A stretch of 64,000 nucleotides of DNA from Ruminococcaceae bacterium KH2T8 (GTDB lineage: Bacteria; Bacillota; Clostridia; Saccharofermentanales; Saccharofermentanaceae). The notes under the pieces are model-generated. The model was not told the origin of the DNA and made no database searches. It worked only from the letters and a program-made list of their open reading frames with translations. The stretch is taken from assembly GCA_900111435.1 (NCBI GenBank), contig FOIY01000002.1, forward strand, positions 124,001 through 188,000. Direction: 5' to 3'. The position numbers and the translations under genes are program-made. Of this stretch, positions 27,962 to 36,193 are shown piece by piece; positions within the stretch are counted from its first letter, which is position 1, and every line of letters begins with the position of its first letter.

Positions 27962-28048
27962 TGGTGCGGACTATGGGACTTGAACCCATACGCCATCGCT
28001 GGCACAAGATCCTTAGTCTTGCTTGTCTGCCAATTCCAACAAGTCCGC
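27962..28048 (-). tRNA. tRNA-Leu (anticodon AAG)
   Basis: An 87-nt class II tRNA with a long variable arm and encoded CCA. The acceptor stem is GCGGACT/AGTCCGC and the discriminator base is A, as leucine tRNAs require. The anticodon stem CAAGA/TCTTG holds loop CTAAGGA, giving AAG, which reads CUU (and more codons if A34 is changed to inosine). Most bacteria use GAG here, so an A34 leucine tRNA is unusual. A consensus promoter lies 26 bases upstream. Confidence 0.95.
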
Positions 28049-28073
28049 GTGACTTAGTTGTTAAGCATGAATG

Positions 28074-28102
28074 ATTATACTGATGAACTGTGGGCGTGTC
28101 AA
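28074..28102 (-). promoter_or_regulatory. Consensus sigma-A promoter of tRNA-Leu
   Basis: Read on the minus strand, TTGACA (28102-28097) and TATAAT (28079-28074) are both perfect and 17 bases apart. The start would fall near 28067, about 19 bases before the mature tRNA. Confidence 0.9.
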
Positions 28103-28123
28103 GCGGTATTCTAAAAAAATCTG

Positions 28124-28132
28124 TGATATAAT
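28124..28132 (+). promoter_or_regulatory. Extended -10 promoter of iorAB
   Basis: TGATATAAT is a perfect extended -10 (TGnTATAAT). No good -35 is seen at the right distance, as is common with extended -10 promoters. The start would be near 28139, 13 bases before AAAGGAG of iorA. It lies 22 bases from the divergent tRNA-Leu promoter. Confidence 0.6.
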
Positions 28133-28166
28133 GTTTCATGTTGCAGAAAGCAAAGGAGTTATTACT

Positions 28167-29939
28167 ATGAAAGAGATTATGCTGGGTAACGAAGCCGTTG
28201 CCAGAGGTGCTTTTGAGGCGGGCGTTAAGTTCGTTTCTTCATATCCCGGAACTCCCAGTACGGAGATCACCGAAACTATAGCTAAATACAAAGAGATCGC
28301 CTGTGAGTGGGCTCCTAATGAGAAAGTTGGCGCTGAGGCTGCCATAGGAGCTTCTATCAGAGGAGCACGTGCCATGACATGTATGAAGCATGTCGGAATG
28401 AATGTATGTGCCGATCCTCTTTTTACCGTATCTTATTCAGGAGTTAACGGCGGACTCGTTTTCTGTGTAGCCGATGACCCCGGAATGCATTCATCCCAGA
28501 ATGAGCAGGATTCACGTAACTATGCACGTGCTGCGAAAGTTCCCATGCTCGAGCCTGCTGATTCCATGGAGTGTAAGGAATTTGCAAGATATGCTTTCGA
28601 GCTTTCCGAGAAGTACGATACTCCCGTTATCTTGAGACTTCACACGCGTGTATCTCATTCTAGAAGTATAGTTCACCTGGGTGAGCCTGCTCCCATCACG
28701 GTTAAGGAGTATGTTAAGGATCCCAAGAAGTACGTCATGATGCCTGCTAATGCCATCGGTAAGCATGTAGTAGTAGAGGATCGTACAAGAAAGATCATCA
28801 ACGACTGTGATGCCGATCTTAAGGTCGGTATGCATCAGCTCGAGATCAGAAACAAGAAGATCGGTATCATCACATCGGGTGCAGCTTATCAGTATGTTCG
28901 TGACGCTATCCCCGATGCAAGTGTATTAAAGCTCGGTATGGTATGGCCTCTGCCTGAGAAGACTATCAAGGAGTTTGCTGCAAAGGTTGAAAGACTTGTT
29001 GTAGTAGAGGAACTCGATCCCTTCCTTGAGACTGAGATCAAGGCTCTCGGTGTCAAGTGTGAAGGTAAGGAACTCTTTACTCTTCAGGGTGAATATACAA
29101 CAAGACTTGTTCAGAGAGCTCTTACAGACAGACCTTTGCCTGTACCTGCATTTGATGTAACTGATCTGCCCTTAGCTCCCGGACGTCCTCCGGTCCTTTG
29201 TGCAGGTTGTCCTCATAAGGGACTTTTCATGGTCCTTCATAAGCTCGGCGTAAACGTAATGGGTGATATCGGATGCTATACACTCGGCGCTCTTCCTCCT
29301 ATGCAGGCTGTAGATGCCGTTATCTGTATGGGTGCTTCCGTAGGTATGGCTCACGGTGTTGATAAAGCTACAGACGGAGAAGACTCCAGAAAGACTGTCG
29401 GCGTTATCGGTGATTCAACATTCCTTCACTCAGGTATCACGAATCTCATGAACGCAGTATATAACGAGAGCTCGATGACTCTCATCATCCTCGATAACTC
29501 CATCACGGGTATGACAGGACATCAGCAGAATCCTTCTACGGGACTTAATATCCGTCTTGAGAAGGCTCCTCAGGTAAGTCTTGAGATGCTCTGTGAGAGT
29601 GTTGGTGTGCTTCCTGAAGCTATCCGTGTTGTTGATCCGGTTGATATGGCTGAGACCGAAAAGGTCATCAAGGAAGAGCTCGCACGCGAGAGCGTATCCG
29701 TAGTGATCGCCAGAAGACCTTGTGCTCTTATCCATACGGGTAAGGCCGTAAGAGGTATCAATGTAGAAGTTGATTACGAGAAGTGTAAGAAGTGCGGAGC
29801 ATGCGGCAGGATCATGTGTCCTGCTCTCACATTCGGTGAGGACCATATGCCTGTTATCGATACTGAATCATGTAATAACTGCGGACTTTGTGTCAATGTC
29901 TGCAAATTCGATGCTCTTAAGAAAGGAGGAGAAGCATAA
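28167..29939 (+). CDS. iorA: Indolepyruvate:ferredoxin oxidoreductase, alpha subunit
   Basis: 590 residues from ATG 28167 (AAAGGAG 8 bases upstream); an in-frame upstream ATG at 28071 lies before the predicted transcript start. With IorB it oxidatively decarboxylates aryl-pyruvates from aromatic amino acids, passing electrons to ferredoxin. The pyruvate-binding N-terminal region starts MLGNEAVARGAFEAG. The thiamine diphosphate region carries GDIGCYTLG and GDSTFLHSG. Two [4Fe-4S] motifs close the protein: CKKCGACGRIMCP and CNNCGLCVNVC. The length matches the family. The stop overlaps the iorB start by one base. Confidence 0.96.
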   Translation: MKEIMLGNEAVARGAFEAGVKFVSSYPGTPSTEITETIAKYKEIACEWAPNEKVGAEAAIGASIRGARAMTCMKHVGMNVCADPLFTVSYSGVNGGLVFCVADDPGMHSSQNEQDSRNYARAAKVPMLEPADSMECKEFARYAFELSEKYDTPVILRLHTRVSHSRSIVHLGEPAPITVKEYVKDPKKYVMMPANAIGKHVVVEDRTRKIINDCDADLKVGMHQLEIRNKKIGIITSGAAYQYVRDAIPDASVLKLGMVWPLPEKTIKEFAAKVERLVVVEELDPFLETEIKALGVKCEGKELFTLQGEYTTRLVQRALTDRPLPVPAFDVTDLPLAPGRPPVLCAGCPHKGLFMVLHKLGVNVMGDIGCYTLGALPPMQAVDAVICMGASVGMAHGVDKATDGEDSRKTVGVIGDSTFLHSGITNLMNAVYNESSMTLIILDNSITGMTGHQQNPSTGLNIRLEKAPQVSLEMLCESVGVLPEAIRVVDPVDMAETEKVIKEELARESVSVVIARRPCALIHTGKAVRGINVEVDYEKCKKCGACGRIMCPALTFGEDHMPVIDTESCNNCGLCVNVCKFDALKKGGEA

Positions 29940-30538
29940 TGGGAAATCTTGAAGCTTCGATCGTCCTTGCCGGTGTCGGAGGACAGGGAACACTTATCGC
30001 AGGTAAGCTCCTCGGTATACTTGCTCTGAAGCTCGGTCTTGATGTTAAGGTATCCGAGGTTCACGGTATGAGCCAGAGAGGCGGTTCCGTTATTACTTAT
30101 GTAAAGATCGGTGAGGAGGTACATTCTCCTATCATCGAGGACGGTACTGCAGACTATGTTCTTGCTTTCGAGGAAGTAGAGGCAGTTCGCTGGGCAGCTC
30201 TTCTTAAGAAGGAAGGCGTAATGATCATCAATAACCAGCAGATCAAGTCTCTTCCTGTACTTATGGGTCAGATGCAGTACCCGGAAAATATCGGTGAAGC
30301 ATTAAGTAAGTCTGCTTCCGAAGGTACTAAGATCGTTGAGATCGATGCACTCGATCTTGCTATGGAGGTTGGTACATCCAAGGCGGTCAACATCGTTATG
30401 ATGGGTGCTCTTTCTAATTATCTCGGAGTCGATGAACAACTCTGGAGAGAAGCGATCGAGGAAGCGTTCGCTGCTAAACCTAAGACGATACCGGGTAATA
30501 TATCGGCATTTGAAAAAGGAAGAAAGGCAGGAGCGTAA
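29939..30538 (+). CDS. iorB: Indolepyruvate:ferredoxin oxidoreductase, beta subunit
   Basis: 199 residues. It is the gamma-type 2-oxoacid oxidoreductase domain, with the glycine-rich start VLAGVGGQGTLIAGKLLG and the EVHGMSQRGGSV motif that contacts the thiamine cofactor region. It starts in a TAATG overlap with iorA, and GAAAGGAGG lies just upstream, so equimolar synthesis is expected. The next hairpin overlaps its stop codon. Confidence 0.95.
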   Translation: MGNLEASIVLAGVGGQGTLIAGKLLGILALKLGLDVKVSEVHGMSQRGGSVITYVKIGEEVHSPIIEDGTADYVLAFEEVEAVRWAALLKKEGVMIINNQQIKSLPVLMGQMQYPENIGEALSKSASEGTKIVEIDALDLAMEVGTSKAVNIVMMGALSNYLGVDEQLWREAIEEAFAAKPKTIPGNISAFEKGRKAGA

Positions 30539-30553
30539 AGCTCCTGTTTTTTA
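30528..30553 (+). terminator. Intrinsic terminator of iorAB
   Basis: CAGGAGC and GCTCCTG form a 7-bp stem around GTAAA, followed by T6. The stem includes the last codons and stop of iorB, so the terminator is partly inside the coding region. The ogg gene on the other strand ends right beside it. Confidence 0.88.
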
Positions 30554-31405
30554 TTTGTGTGAATCCTCGAGCCTTTCGTAATAGAACATGAACTGCTGCA
30601 TTATACCTGCAGTCTCAGGGTATCTGCCGTAGTCGAAAGATCCGTTATAGTATTTATCCTGAATTCGTTGTACCCACACGTCTACGGGGAAGCGTCCCGT
30701 CCTGTGAAATGCAAAGAGCATGATGCAGTTGGCGACTTTGACACCTACGCCAAACATTGATGTCAGGACGGAATAGAGTTCATCGTCGGGAAGTAGGGAC
30801 AAGGCATCAGGATCGAGCTTGCCTGATACGAAGTCTTCAACGGCATATAATATGTAGGGAGTCCTGTATCCGGCGCCGATCGAAGAGATCTCTTCCGATG
30901 TTGCATCTTTGAGCTCGTTCGGAGTAGGGAAAGCATAGTAAACGTCTTTTGCGGGAGTTACAAACGGGGAAGACAGTTTTGGTGCCTTGATCTTCTTTCC
31001 GTATCTTTCACTTAATCTGTCTACGCATGTCGTGATCGATGGTATGGATCTTCGCTGGGAGATGATATAGCTTATGACCATCTCAAAGATATCCTGTCTT
31101 AATATCCTGATGCCCTTTCCGTACGCGGCGGCATCCATGAGGTACGTATCCTGTTTGTCTATTGACTTGATTATCTTCCTGTAGTCGGTATCAAGGTCAA
31201 AGTAGGGAAGCCATATATCATTGAATTCTGCTTCGCCGCATGAAAAAGCGTACTCGTCTTTGCCAAGATCTGCTATCTGAAGGTACCTGCCGAAAGCGAC
31301 AAGTTCGACATGAGAATCGTCTATAGGATGTATCCTGAACGCCTGACCGCTCTCAGCGATCTTTCGCGGGTCGAAATTATCCAGTGTTTTTGTGATATAT
31401 GACAT
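30551..31405 (-). CDS. ogg: 8-oxoguanine DNA glycosylase
   Basis: 284 residues of the OGG1 branch of the HhH-GPD superfamily, which removes oxidised guanine and cuts the strand by a lyase step. The helix-hairpin-helix GVGVKVANCIMLFA contains the Schiff-base lysine (Lys223). The catalytic aspartate is Asp242 in FPVDVWVQ. The 19-residue spacing equals that of Lys249 and Asp268 in human OGG1. An N-terminal TATA-binding-like domain is present. It is a single gene, divergent from metF. Confidence 0.93.
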   Translation of the reverse strand: MSYITKTLDNFDPRKIAESGQAFRIHPIDDSHVELVAFGRYLQIADLGKDEYAFSCGEAEFNDIWLPYFDLDTDYRKIIKSIDKQDTYLMDAAAYGKGIRILRQDIFEMVISYIISQRRSIPSITTCVDRLSERYGKKIKAPKLSSPFVTPAKDVYYAFPTPNELKDATSEEISSIGAGYRTPYILYAVEDFVSGKLDPDALSLLPDDELYSVLTSMFGVGVKVANCIMLFAFHRTGRFPVDVWVQRIQDKYYNGSFDYGRYPETAGIMQQFMFYYERLEDSHK

Positions 31406-31483
31406 TTGTTTGCCTCTGAGGATATTAGTGTATAATTATTAATCAGTATAAACTTTTAAACTTTAGTATGCGAGAGGGCAGTT

Positions 31484-32344
31484 ATGAAACTCAGTGAGAT
31501 ATATAAGAAGGAAGGACGAGTCTTATCTTTCGAGATCTTTCCTCCAAAGCACGAAGAGGAACTTAACAATATCGATGCTACTTTGGAGATACTCTGTGAC
31601 TTAAAGCCTGACTATATCAGCGTTACTTTCGGTGCAGGCGGATCCTCAAATAACAACAAGACGATCGCCATCGCGCGAAAGATCAAGGAGCAGTATCACG
31701 TTGAGCCCGTAGTTCATCTTACTTGTCTTACTTACGATAAGGCTGAGATAGACGGCTTCTGCAAGGAACTTCAGGCTAACGGGATCGAGAATATCCTCGC
31801 ATTAAGGGGAGACAGAAACCCCAATATTGCCCCAAAGGGTGTATTTGAACACGCAAGTGAATTGATAGAGTATATTAGACCGAGAACTGATTTCTGTATT
31901 GCAGGTGCATGTTACCCTGAGGCTCATCCCGAGTCAAAGGACAGAGTGAGCGATCTCAGGGATCTTAAGAAAAAGGTCGATGCGGGAGCGGAAGTCCTGC
32001 TGTCGCAGTTGTTTTTTGATAACAGTTATTTCTACGATTTTGTGGAAGGTGCAAGGATAGCCGGTATTGATGTCCCGATCACGCCCGGTATCATGCCTTG
32101 TCTTTCCGCAACATCGATCAAGCGTATGGTCACTACCTGCGGTGCATCCTTGCCTCCTGCTTTCGAGAAGATAATAAAGCGCTATGAGGACAATAAGGAT
32201 GCTCTCTTTGATGCAGGTATGTACTATGCGATAAGTCAGATAATCGATCTTCTGACTTCAGGTTGTGACGGTATACATCTTTACACGATGAACAATCCCG
32301 TGGTTGCCGGCCGTATATGTGACGGGATCAAGAATATCATCTGA
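31484..32344 (+). CDS. metF: Methylenetetrahydrofolate reductase
   Basis: 286 residues, the usual size of bacterial MetF. It reduces 5,10-methylene-THF to 5-methyl-THF with FAD. Motifs are the barrel start SFEIFPPK, SVTFGAGGSS, HLTCLTYD, NILALRGD and the late QLFFDN. No MetV-like partner is adjacent, and metK lies far away in the window. A TATAAT at 31431-31436 in the divergent spacer could serve it, with a poor -35. Confidence 0.95.
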   Translation: MKLSEIYKKEGRVLSFEIFPPKHEEELNNIDATLEILCDLKPDYISVTFGAGGSSNNNKTIAIARKIKEQYHVEPVVHLTCLTYDKAEIDGFCKELQANGIENILALRGDRNPNIAPKGVFEHASELIEYIRPRTDFCIAGACYPEAHPESKDRVSDLRDLKKKVDAGAEVLLSQLFFDNSYFYDFVEGARIAGIDVPITPGIMPCLSATSIKRMVTTCGASLPPAFEKIIKRYEDNKDALFDAGMYYAISQIIDLLTSGCDGIHLYTMNNPVVAGRICDGIKNII

Positions 32345-32430
32345 ATGTAAAGCCGTATTAATAGGGTTATAAAAAGGAAAGTTTATAATGCTATCAGGGG
32401 AATTATAAACGAAAGGTAAATGGAGTAATT

Positions 32431-34491
32431 ATGTTAAAAAGAAGAATCTCTGTTGTTTGCGCAGCATTAGTTGCTTCCTTATCGCTCTCAATGTTCACTG
32501 TTCCCGGCAAGACAGTAAATGCAGAGAGCGCTGAAGGGATCTCTGTAAGCTACGCAACGCACGTACAAAACGACGGATGGCAGGATGCTGTTTCTGACGG
32601 TGCTATCGCAGGAACAACGGGTCGCTCATTAAGACTCGAGGCATTGACTGTTACCCTTACGACCGATAAGGATCTCGGCATTGAGTACAGATCTCATATC
32701 CAGGATTACGGTTGGGAGGAGACATGGCACGCTAACGGCGAGCAGTCAGGTACAACAGGTGAGTCAAAGAGACTCGAGGCTCTCGAGATCAGACTTACCG
32801 GTTCCGAAGCGGAAAATTACGATGTATATTACTGTACTCACGTTCAGAACATCGGTTGGATGGATTGGGTTAAGAACGGTGAAAGATCCGGTACAGAAGG
32901 ATTCGCATTAAGACAGGAAGCTCTTTGTATCATGATCCTTCCCAAGGGTTCCGAGGCTCCCGCTTCTCTGGGTGACGGTTCCTCATCTGCCGCAGCTTCT
33001 TCATCTGCTGCAGCTCCCACGCCCACACCTTCGACTCTGGATGGTCTTTCATACAGTACTCATATCCAGAATATCGGTTGGCAGAACTTCGTAGCTGACG
33101 GTAATCTTTCAGGTACTACAGGTCAGTCCTTGAGACTTGAAGGTATCAAGATCGCTATCAACAATGTTGAGGGCGTTGGCGTCAGATACAGAACACATAT
33201 CCAGAACATCGGATGGGAAGCTACTTGGAAAGAGAATGGTGATGTGAGTGGTACTACAGGTCAGTCATTGAGACTTGAGGCTATTCAGATCGAGCTTACG
33301 GGTGATAATGCTTCCAATTACGATATCTACTATCGTACACACGTTCAGAATATCGGATGGCTCGATTGGGCATATAACGGACAGCCTTCAGGTAGTGCAG
33401 GTTATGCTTACAGACTTGAGGCAATCGAGATCAGACTTGTTCCCGCAGGTTCTGCTGCTCCCGGAAGCACTGCTGATGCATTCCGTCAGAGTGATTCAAC
33501 ATCTTCTGCGGCTCCTTCATCTGCAGTATCCGAGACATCGTCTTATCCTTCAAATGTTCAGCCTTATGTAAACTGTCCTCTTGATCAGGCTTTCGAGAGC
33601 AGCATCTCGTCTTTCCCTGAATCATATAAGCCGTATCTTCGTGCTCTTCATGTAGCACATCCCGCATGGAGATTCAATGCGGTAGACTGCGGTGACTGGA
33701 ACAGCGCACTTAATGTTGAGACAGCAGATGATGTATCACTCGTTTCTGCATCCGCTCCTTCCGAGTATAAAGATTCCAGCCGTACATGGGTCGCAGATGC
33801 AGGCGGATGGGTAAATGCTACACGTGACTGCGTTGCTTACTTTATGGATCCCAGAAGCCAGATGACTGAGACAGCTGTATTCCAGTTCGCTGATCTTCGT
33901 TATTCCGGTGCAGGTAATGTTACTTCTTCCGCTCTCAGCGGTATCTGTAACGGTACATACCTTCAGGGTATGGAGCAGACGATCTACGTATCCGGTGTAA
34001 GCTCAGGAGTTAACCCTGTATTTGTCGCTGCTCATGCTATTCAGGAGTGCGGAATCAACGGTAGTGTTTCCTCGAACGGATCTACAGGTTATTACAACCA
34101 TTTCAATATCGGTGCTACAAACGGTTCCGGTGCGGCAATGAGAGGCCTTAATCTTGCACATAATGGTGCTACGGCTGAATTTAACCAGAGATACAATATT
34201 CCCTGGAATACTCCTGAGAAGTCTCTCACTAACGGTTCTAAGTGGATCAACAATAATTATCTCAACTGCGGTCAGAATACTATCTACTTCATGCGATTTA
34301 ATACACGTCTTGACAGCAGTTATTCAAGAGGCGGTCACCAGTATATGTGTGCTACTGCATCCGCATATAACGAAGGCGTAAGGATGTATAACGGATATAA
34401 TAACGGCGGTATGATCAATACCAATGTCACATTCTTTATCCCTGTATATTCGAATATGCCTACTGCCGCTTCAGCTAATCCCGCTGCATAA
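32431..34491 (+). CDS. Secreted glucosaminidase-type cell-wall hydrolase with six ChW repeats
   Basis: 686 residues with a signal peptide cut near AESAEG. Six clostridial hydrophobic-W (ChW) repeats follow, each with THxQNxGW...SGTTG...RLEA, in two groups of three (about 30-180 and 205-350) joined by Ala/Ser/Thr linkers. The last 250 residues form a glucosaminidase-like domain: FVAAHAIQECGINGS (with the likely catalytic Glu), YYNHFNIGATNGSG, and WINNNYLNCGQNTIYFMRFN. It probably binds and cuts peptidoglycan at the cell surface. ChW repeats are nearly confined to Clostridia and relatives. The exact bond cut is inferred. Confidence 0.92.
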   Translation: MLKRRISVVCAALVASLSLSMFTVPGKTVNAESAEGISVSYATHVQNDGWQDAVSDGAIAGTTGRSLRLEALTVTLTTDKDLGIEYRSHIQDYGWEETWHANGEQSGTTGESKRLEALEIRLTGSEAENYDVYYCTHVQNIGWMDWVKNGERSGTEGFALRQEALCIMILPKGSEAPASLGDGSSSAAASSSAAAPTPTPSTLDGLSYSTHIQNIGWQNFVADGNLSGTTGQSLRLEGIKIAINNVEGVGVRYRTHIQNIGWEATWKENGDVSGTTGQSLRLEAIQIELTGDNASNYDIYYRTHVQNIGWLDWAYNGQPSGSAGYAYRLEAIEIRLVPAGSAAPGSTADAFRQSDSTSSAAPSSAVSETSSYPSNVQPYVNCPLDQAFESSISSFPESYKPYLRALHVAHPAWRFNAVDCGDWNSALNVETADDVSLVSASAPSEYKDSSRTWVADAGGWVNATRDCVAYFMDPRSQMTETAVFQFADLRYSGAGNVTSSALSGICNGTYLQGMEQTIYVSGVSSGVNPVFVAAHAIQECGINGSVSSNGSTGYYNHFNIGATNGSGAAMRGLNLAHNGATAEFNQRYNIPWNTPEKSLTNGSKWINNNYLNCGQNTIYFMRFNTRLDSSYSRGGHQYMCATASAYNEGVRMYNGYNNGGMINTNVTFFIPVYSNMPTAASANPAA

Positions 34492-34515
34492 GCAGAGTAG
34501 AAGATAACAGATAAT

Positions 34516-34551
34516 AAAAGATCCGTTCTCATAAGAGAGCGGATCTTTTTG
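34516..34551. terminator. Intrinsic terminator between convergent genes
   Basis: AAAAGATCCGTTCTC and GAGAGCGGATCTTTTT form a 14-15 bp stem with one wobble and an ATAA loop. T-rich on both strands, so it can serve the ChW hydrolase on plus and the methyltransferase gene on minus. Confidence 0.92.
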
Positions 34552-34572
34552 TGTGTCTATCTTAATGAAGGA

Positions 34573-35766
34573 TCAGAGTTTGTAGAAGTTATTGAGCTGG
34601 CACTTGATATTACCGTTATAGAGCTTTGTTCGCTTATCGGCCTTGTGTCCTATCGCTCTCTCGAAAGAATCATCAGGCGAAATGACAGAAAGTCTGATGC
34701 CTTTCTGGCAGGTGCCTTTATTGGTAAGGTAGGTCCTGCTGATCATCTTATAGATCTCATCAGCTTCCTCAGGAGTCATGAGGCGACCACCGTAGGGAGG
34801 ATTTGTAAGGACGAGCTGTCTGTCCATGCCTGTGATCTTAGCAAGGGCCGAAGGAGTTCTGGTCTCGGCATCTGCGACGGCAAACTTGATAAAAGCGTCT
34901 ACGCCTGCGGCTTTAGCATTGATCTTTGCATTTGATACAGCCTTGGGATCGATATCAGAACCAAAGTAAAAGATATCGTCAGGAGGTGTAAGATCCTCCT
35001 TATCGAGCGCTTCCTCAAGTGCGGTCTCACGAGCTTTGGACCCGATGTAGGGAAGAGCTTCGTAGCTGAAGTGCCTGTTCTTACCGGGAGCTACATCGGC
35101 TGCCATAAGTGCTGCTTCGATAAGAATCGTTCCGGAACCGCAGAAAGGATCCACCAGAGCTTCATAGCCGAAAGGTCTGTATCTCGAAAGTGATACCATG
35201 CCGGATGCCAGTGTCTCTCTGATAGGCGCTTCATGAGTCAGTGGCCTGTAGCCTCTCTTGTGAAGACCGTCGCCTGAAGTATCTATCATCATGCGGACAT
35301 TATCATTAACTATTCCGAACTGGATCCTGACGGTTCCTTTGTTCCTGTCTTCTGAGATGATACCATTATCGCCTATGCCTCTTGCCGTGCAAAGTGACTT
35401 GACTATCGCTTTTTTCGAAAGGCTCTGAAGCGCGCTTATTCCGAAAAGCTTTGATTTTCTGGAGAATCCGTTGACGATGAACTCGTACCCTTGAGGAATA
35501 AAATCATTCCAGGGAAGCTTTTGAGTCTCATCAAAGAACTGCTCAAAACTGTCGGCAAAGAATGAACCGACTTCAAAAAAGATACGTTCTCCGCGTCTGA
35601 CCCACATGTTTGCACGCGCAACGTCAAGTGACCAGTTGCCGTCGGAAACGTCAAGTGTTACTACACCGTCTGAAACGGTTATCTGCTCGCGATCATAGCC
35701 GATCGCAGTAAGGTCTTCTCTTACTAAACTCTCAAGACCAAAGAGCGTTGTTACTGTGATTTTCAT
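34573..35766 (-). CDS. THUMP-domain class I SAM-dependent rRNA methyltransferase (RlmL/YpsC-like)
   Basis: 397 residues. An N-terminal ferredoxin-like plus THUMP region (about 1-160) binds RNA. A Rossmann methyltransferase domain follows with DPFCGSGTILIEAALMA (SAM motif I) and VLTNPPYGGRL, the NPPY motif for N2-methylation of guanine. The family methylates 23S rRNA near G2445. Length and order fit the YpsC/RlmL N-terminal half; the second RlmK half of proteobacterial RlmKL is absent. It has no operon partner. Confidence 0.93.
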   Translation of the reverse strand: MKITVTTLFGLESLVREDLTAIGYDREQITVSDGVVTLDVSDGNWSLDVARANMWVRRGERIFFEVGSFFADSFEQFFDETQKLPWNDFIPQGYEFIVNGFSRKSKLFGISALQSLSKKAIVKSLCTARGIGDNGIISEDRNKGTVRIQFGIVNDNVRMMIDTSGDGLHKRGYRPLTHEAPIRETLASGMVSLSRYRPFGYEALVDPFCGSGTILIEAALMAADVAPGKNRHFSYEALPYIGSKARETALEEALDKEDLTPPDDIFYFGSDIDPKAVSNAKINAKAAGVDAFIKFAVADAETRTPSALAKITGMDRQLVLTNPPYGGRLMTPEEADEIYKMISRTYLTNKGTCQKGIRLSVISPDDSFERAIGHKADKRTKLYNGNIKCQLNNFYKL

Positions 35767-36157
35767 ATCGATTATTATAGCAGAAACAGGAAACTATTCC
35801 GATGTTTCCGGAATAGTATTGTCAATACCTTTTTTCGTGAATTTATTGTCCTTGTGTCGTGGACACGTAATGTTTGAACGTGTGTTCGAATGGTGCAAAA
35901 TCCCTATTAATCGGGCGTTAACAAGACTGAAATATTAGTGTAATTGTTTGGTAACACAAAGTGTTCACAATCACCAAGCCAATAACATCAAGGCTTGACA
36001 GATACTTCGATGATAGAAGTATTGTTTTTCAGTTATCGACAGAGTTATGAACATTATGAACAAAAATGTTCATTACTTACACATGATATCGGGCCCGAAT
36101 ATGTCAAGAAATAAATTCCCTTTGACTGAATTTGTTCACAAATCAATGTAACATGAG
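35767..36157. other. Long intergenic region with repeated GAAC/GTTC elements and hairpins
   Basis: About 390 bases without a gene. It contains a 9-bp hairpin (35793-35817, ACTATTCCG/CGGAATAGT) near the start of the minus-strand methyltransferase gene. GAAC or GTTC half-sites occur at 35876, 35884, 35963, 36049, 36058, 36068 and 36134; two pairs are inverted (GAAC-N4-GTTC and GAAC-N6-GTTC). A hairpin with T-run lies at 36002-36029. It could be the control region of proA or hold a small RNA. No clear protein-coding frame is present. Confidence 0.5.
36002..36029 (+). terminator. Terminator-like hairpin in the proA upstream region
   Basis: ATACTTC and GAAGTAT form a 7-bp stem with a GATGATA loop followed by TGTTTTT. 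There is no annotated gene just before it on the plus strand, so it would end either an unannotated short RNA or an attenuated leader. Confidence 0.45.
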
Positions 36158-36166
36158 TGTTATAAT
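36158..36166 (+). promoter_or_regulatory. Extended -10 promoter of proA
   Basis: TGTTATAAT is a perfect extended -10. The start would be near 36173, after the first in-frame ATG (36170) and before the one at 36194, which decides the proA start. A GTTCAC element (36134-36139) lies where a -35 contact or operator would be. Confidence 0.6.
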
Positions 36167-36193
36167 CGTATGAGAAATAAAAGGGGTATTATT

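Noticed and set aside
35940-36140. DnaA-box cluster or replication origin
   Set aside because: Only near matches such as TTATCGACA and TTGTTCACA occur; there is no dnaA/dnaN nearby, and the GTTC elements follow their own pattern.
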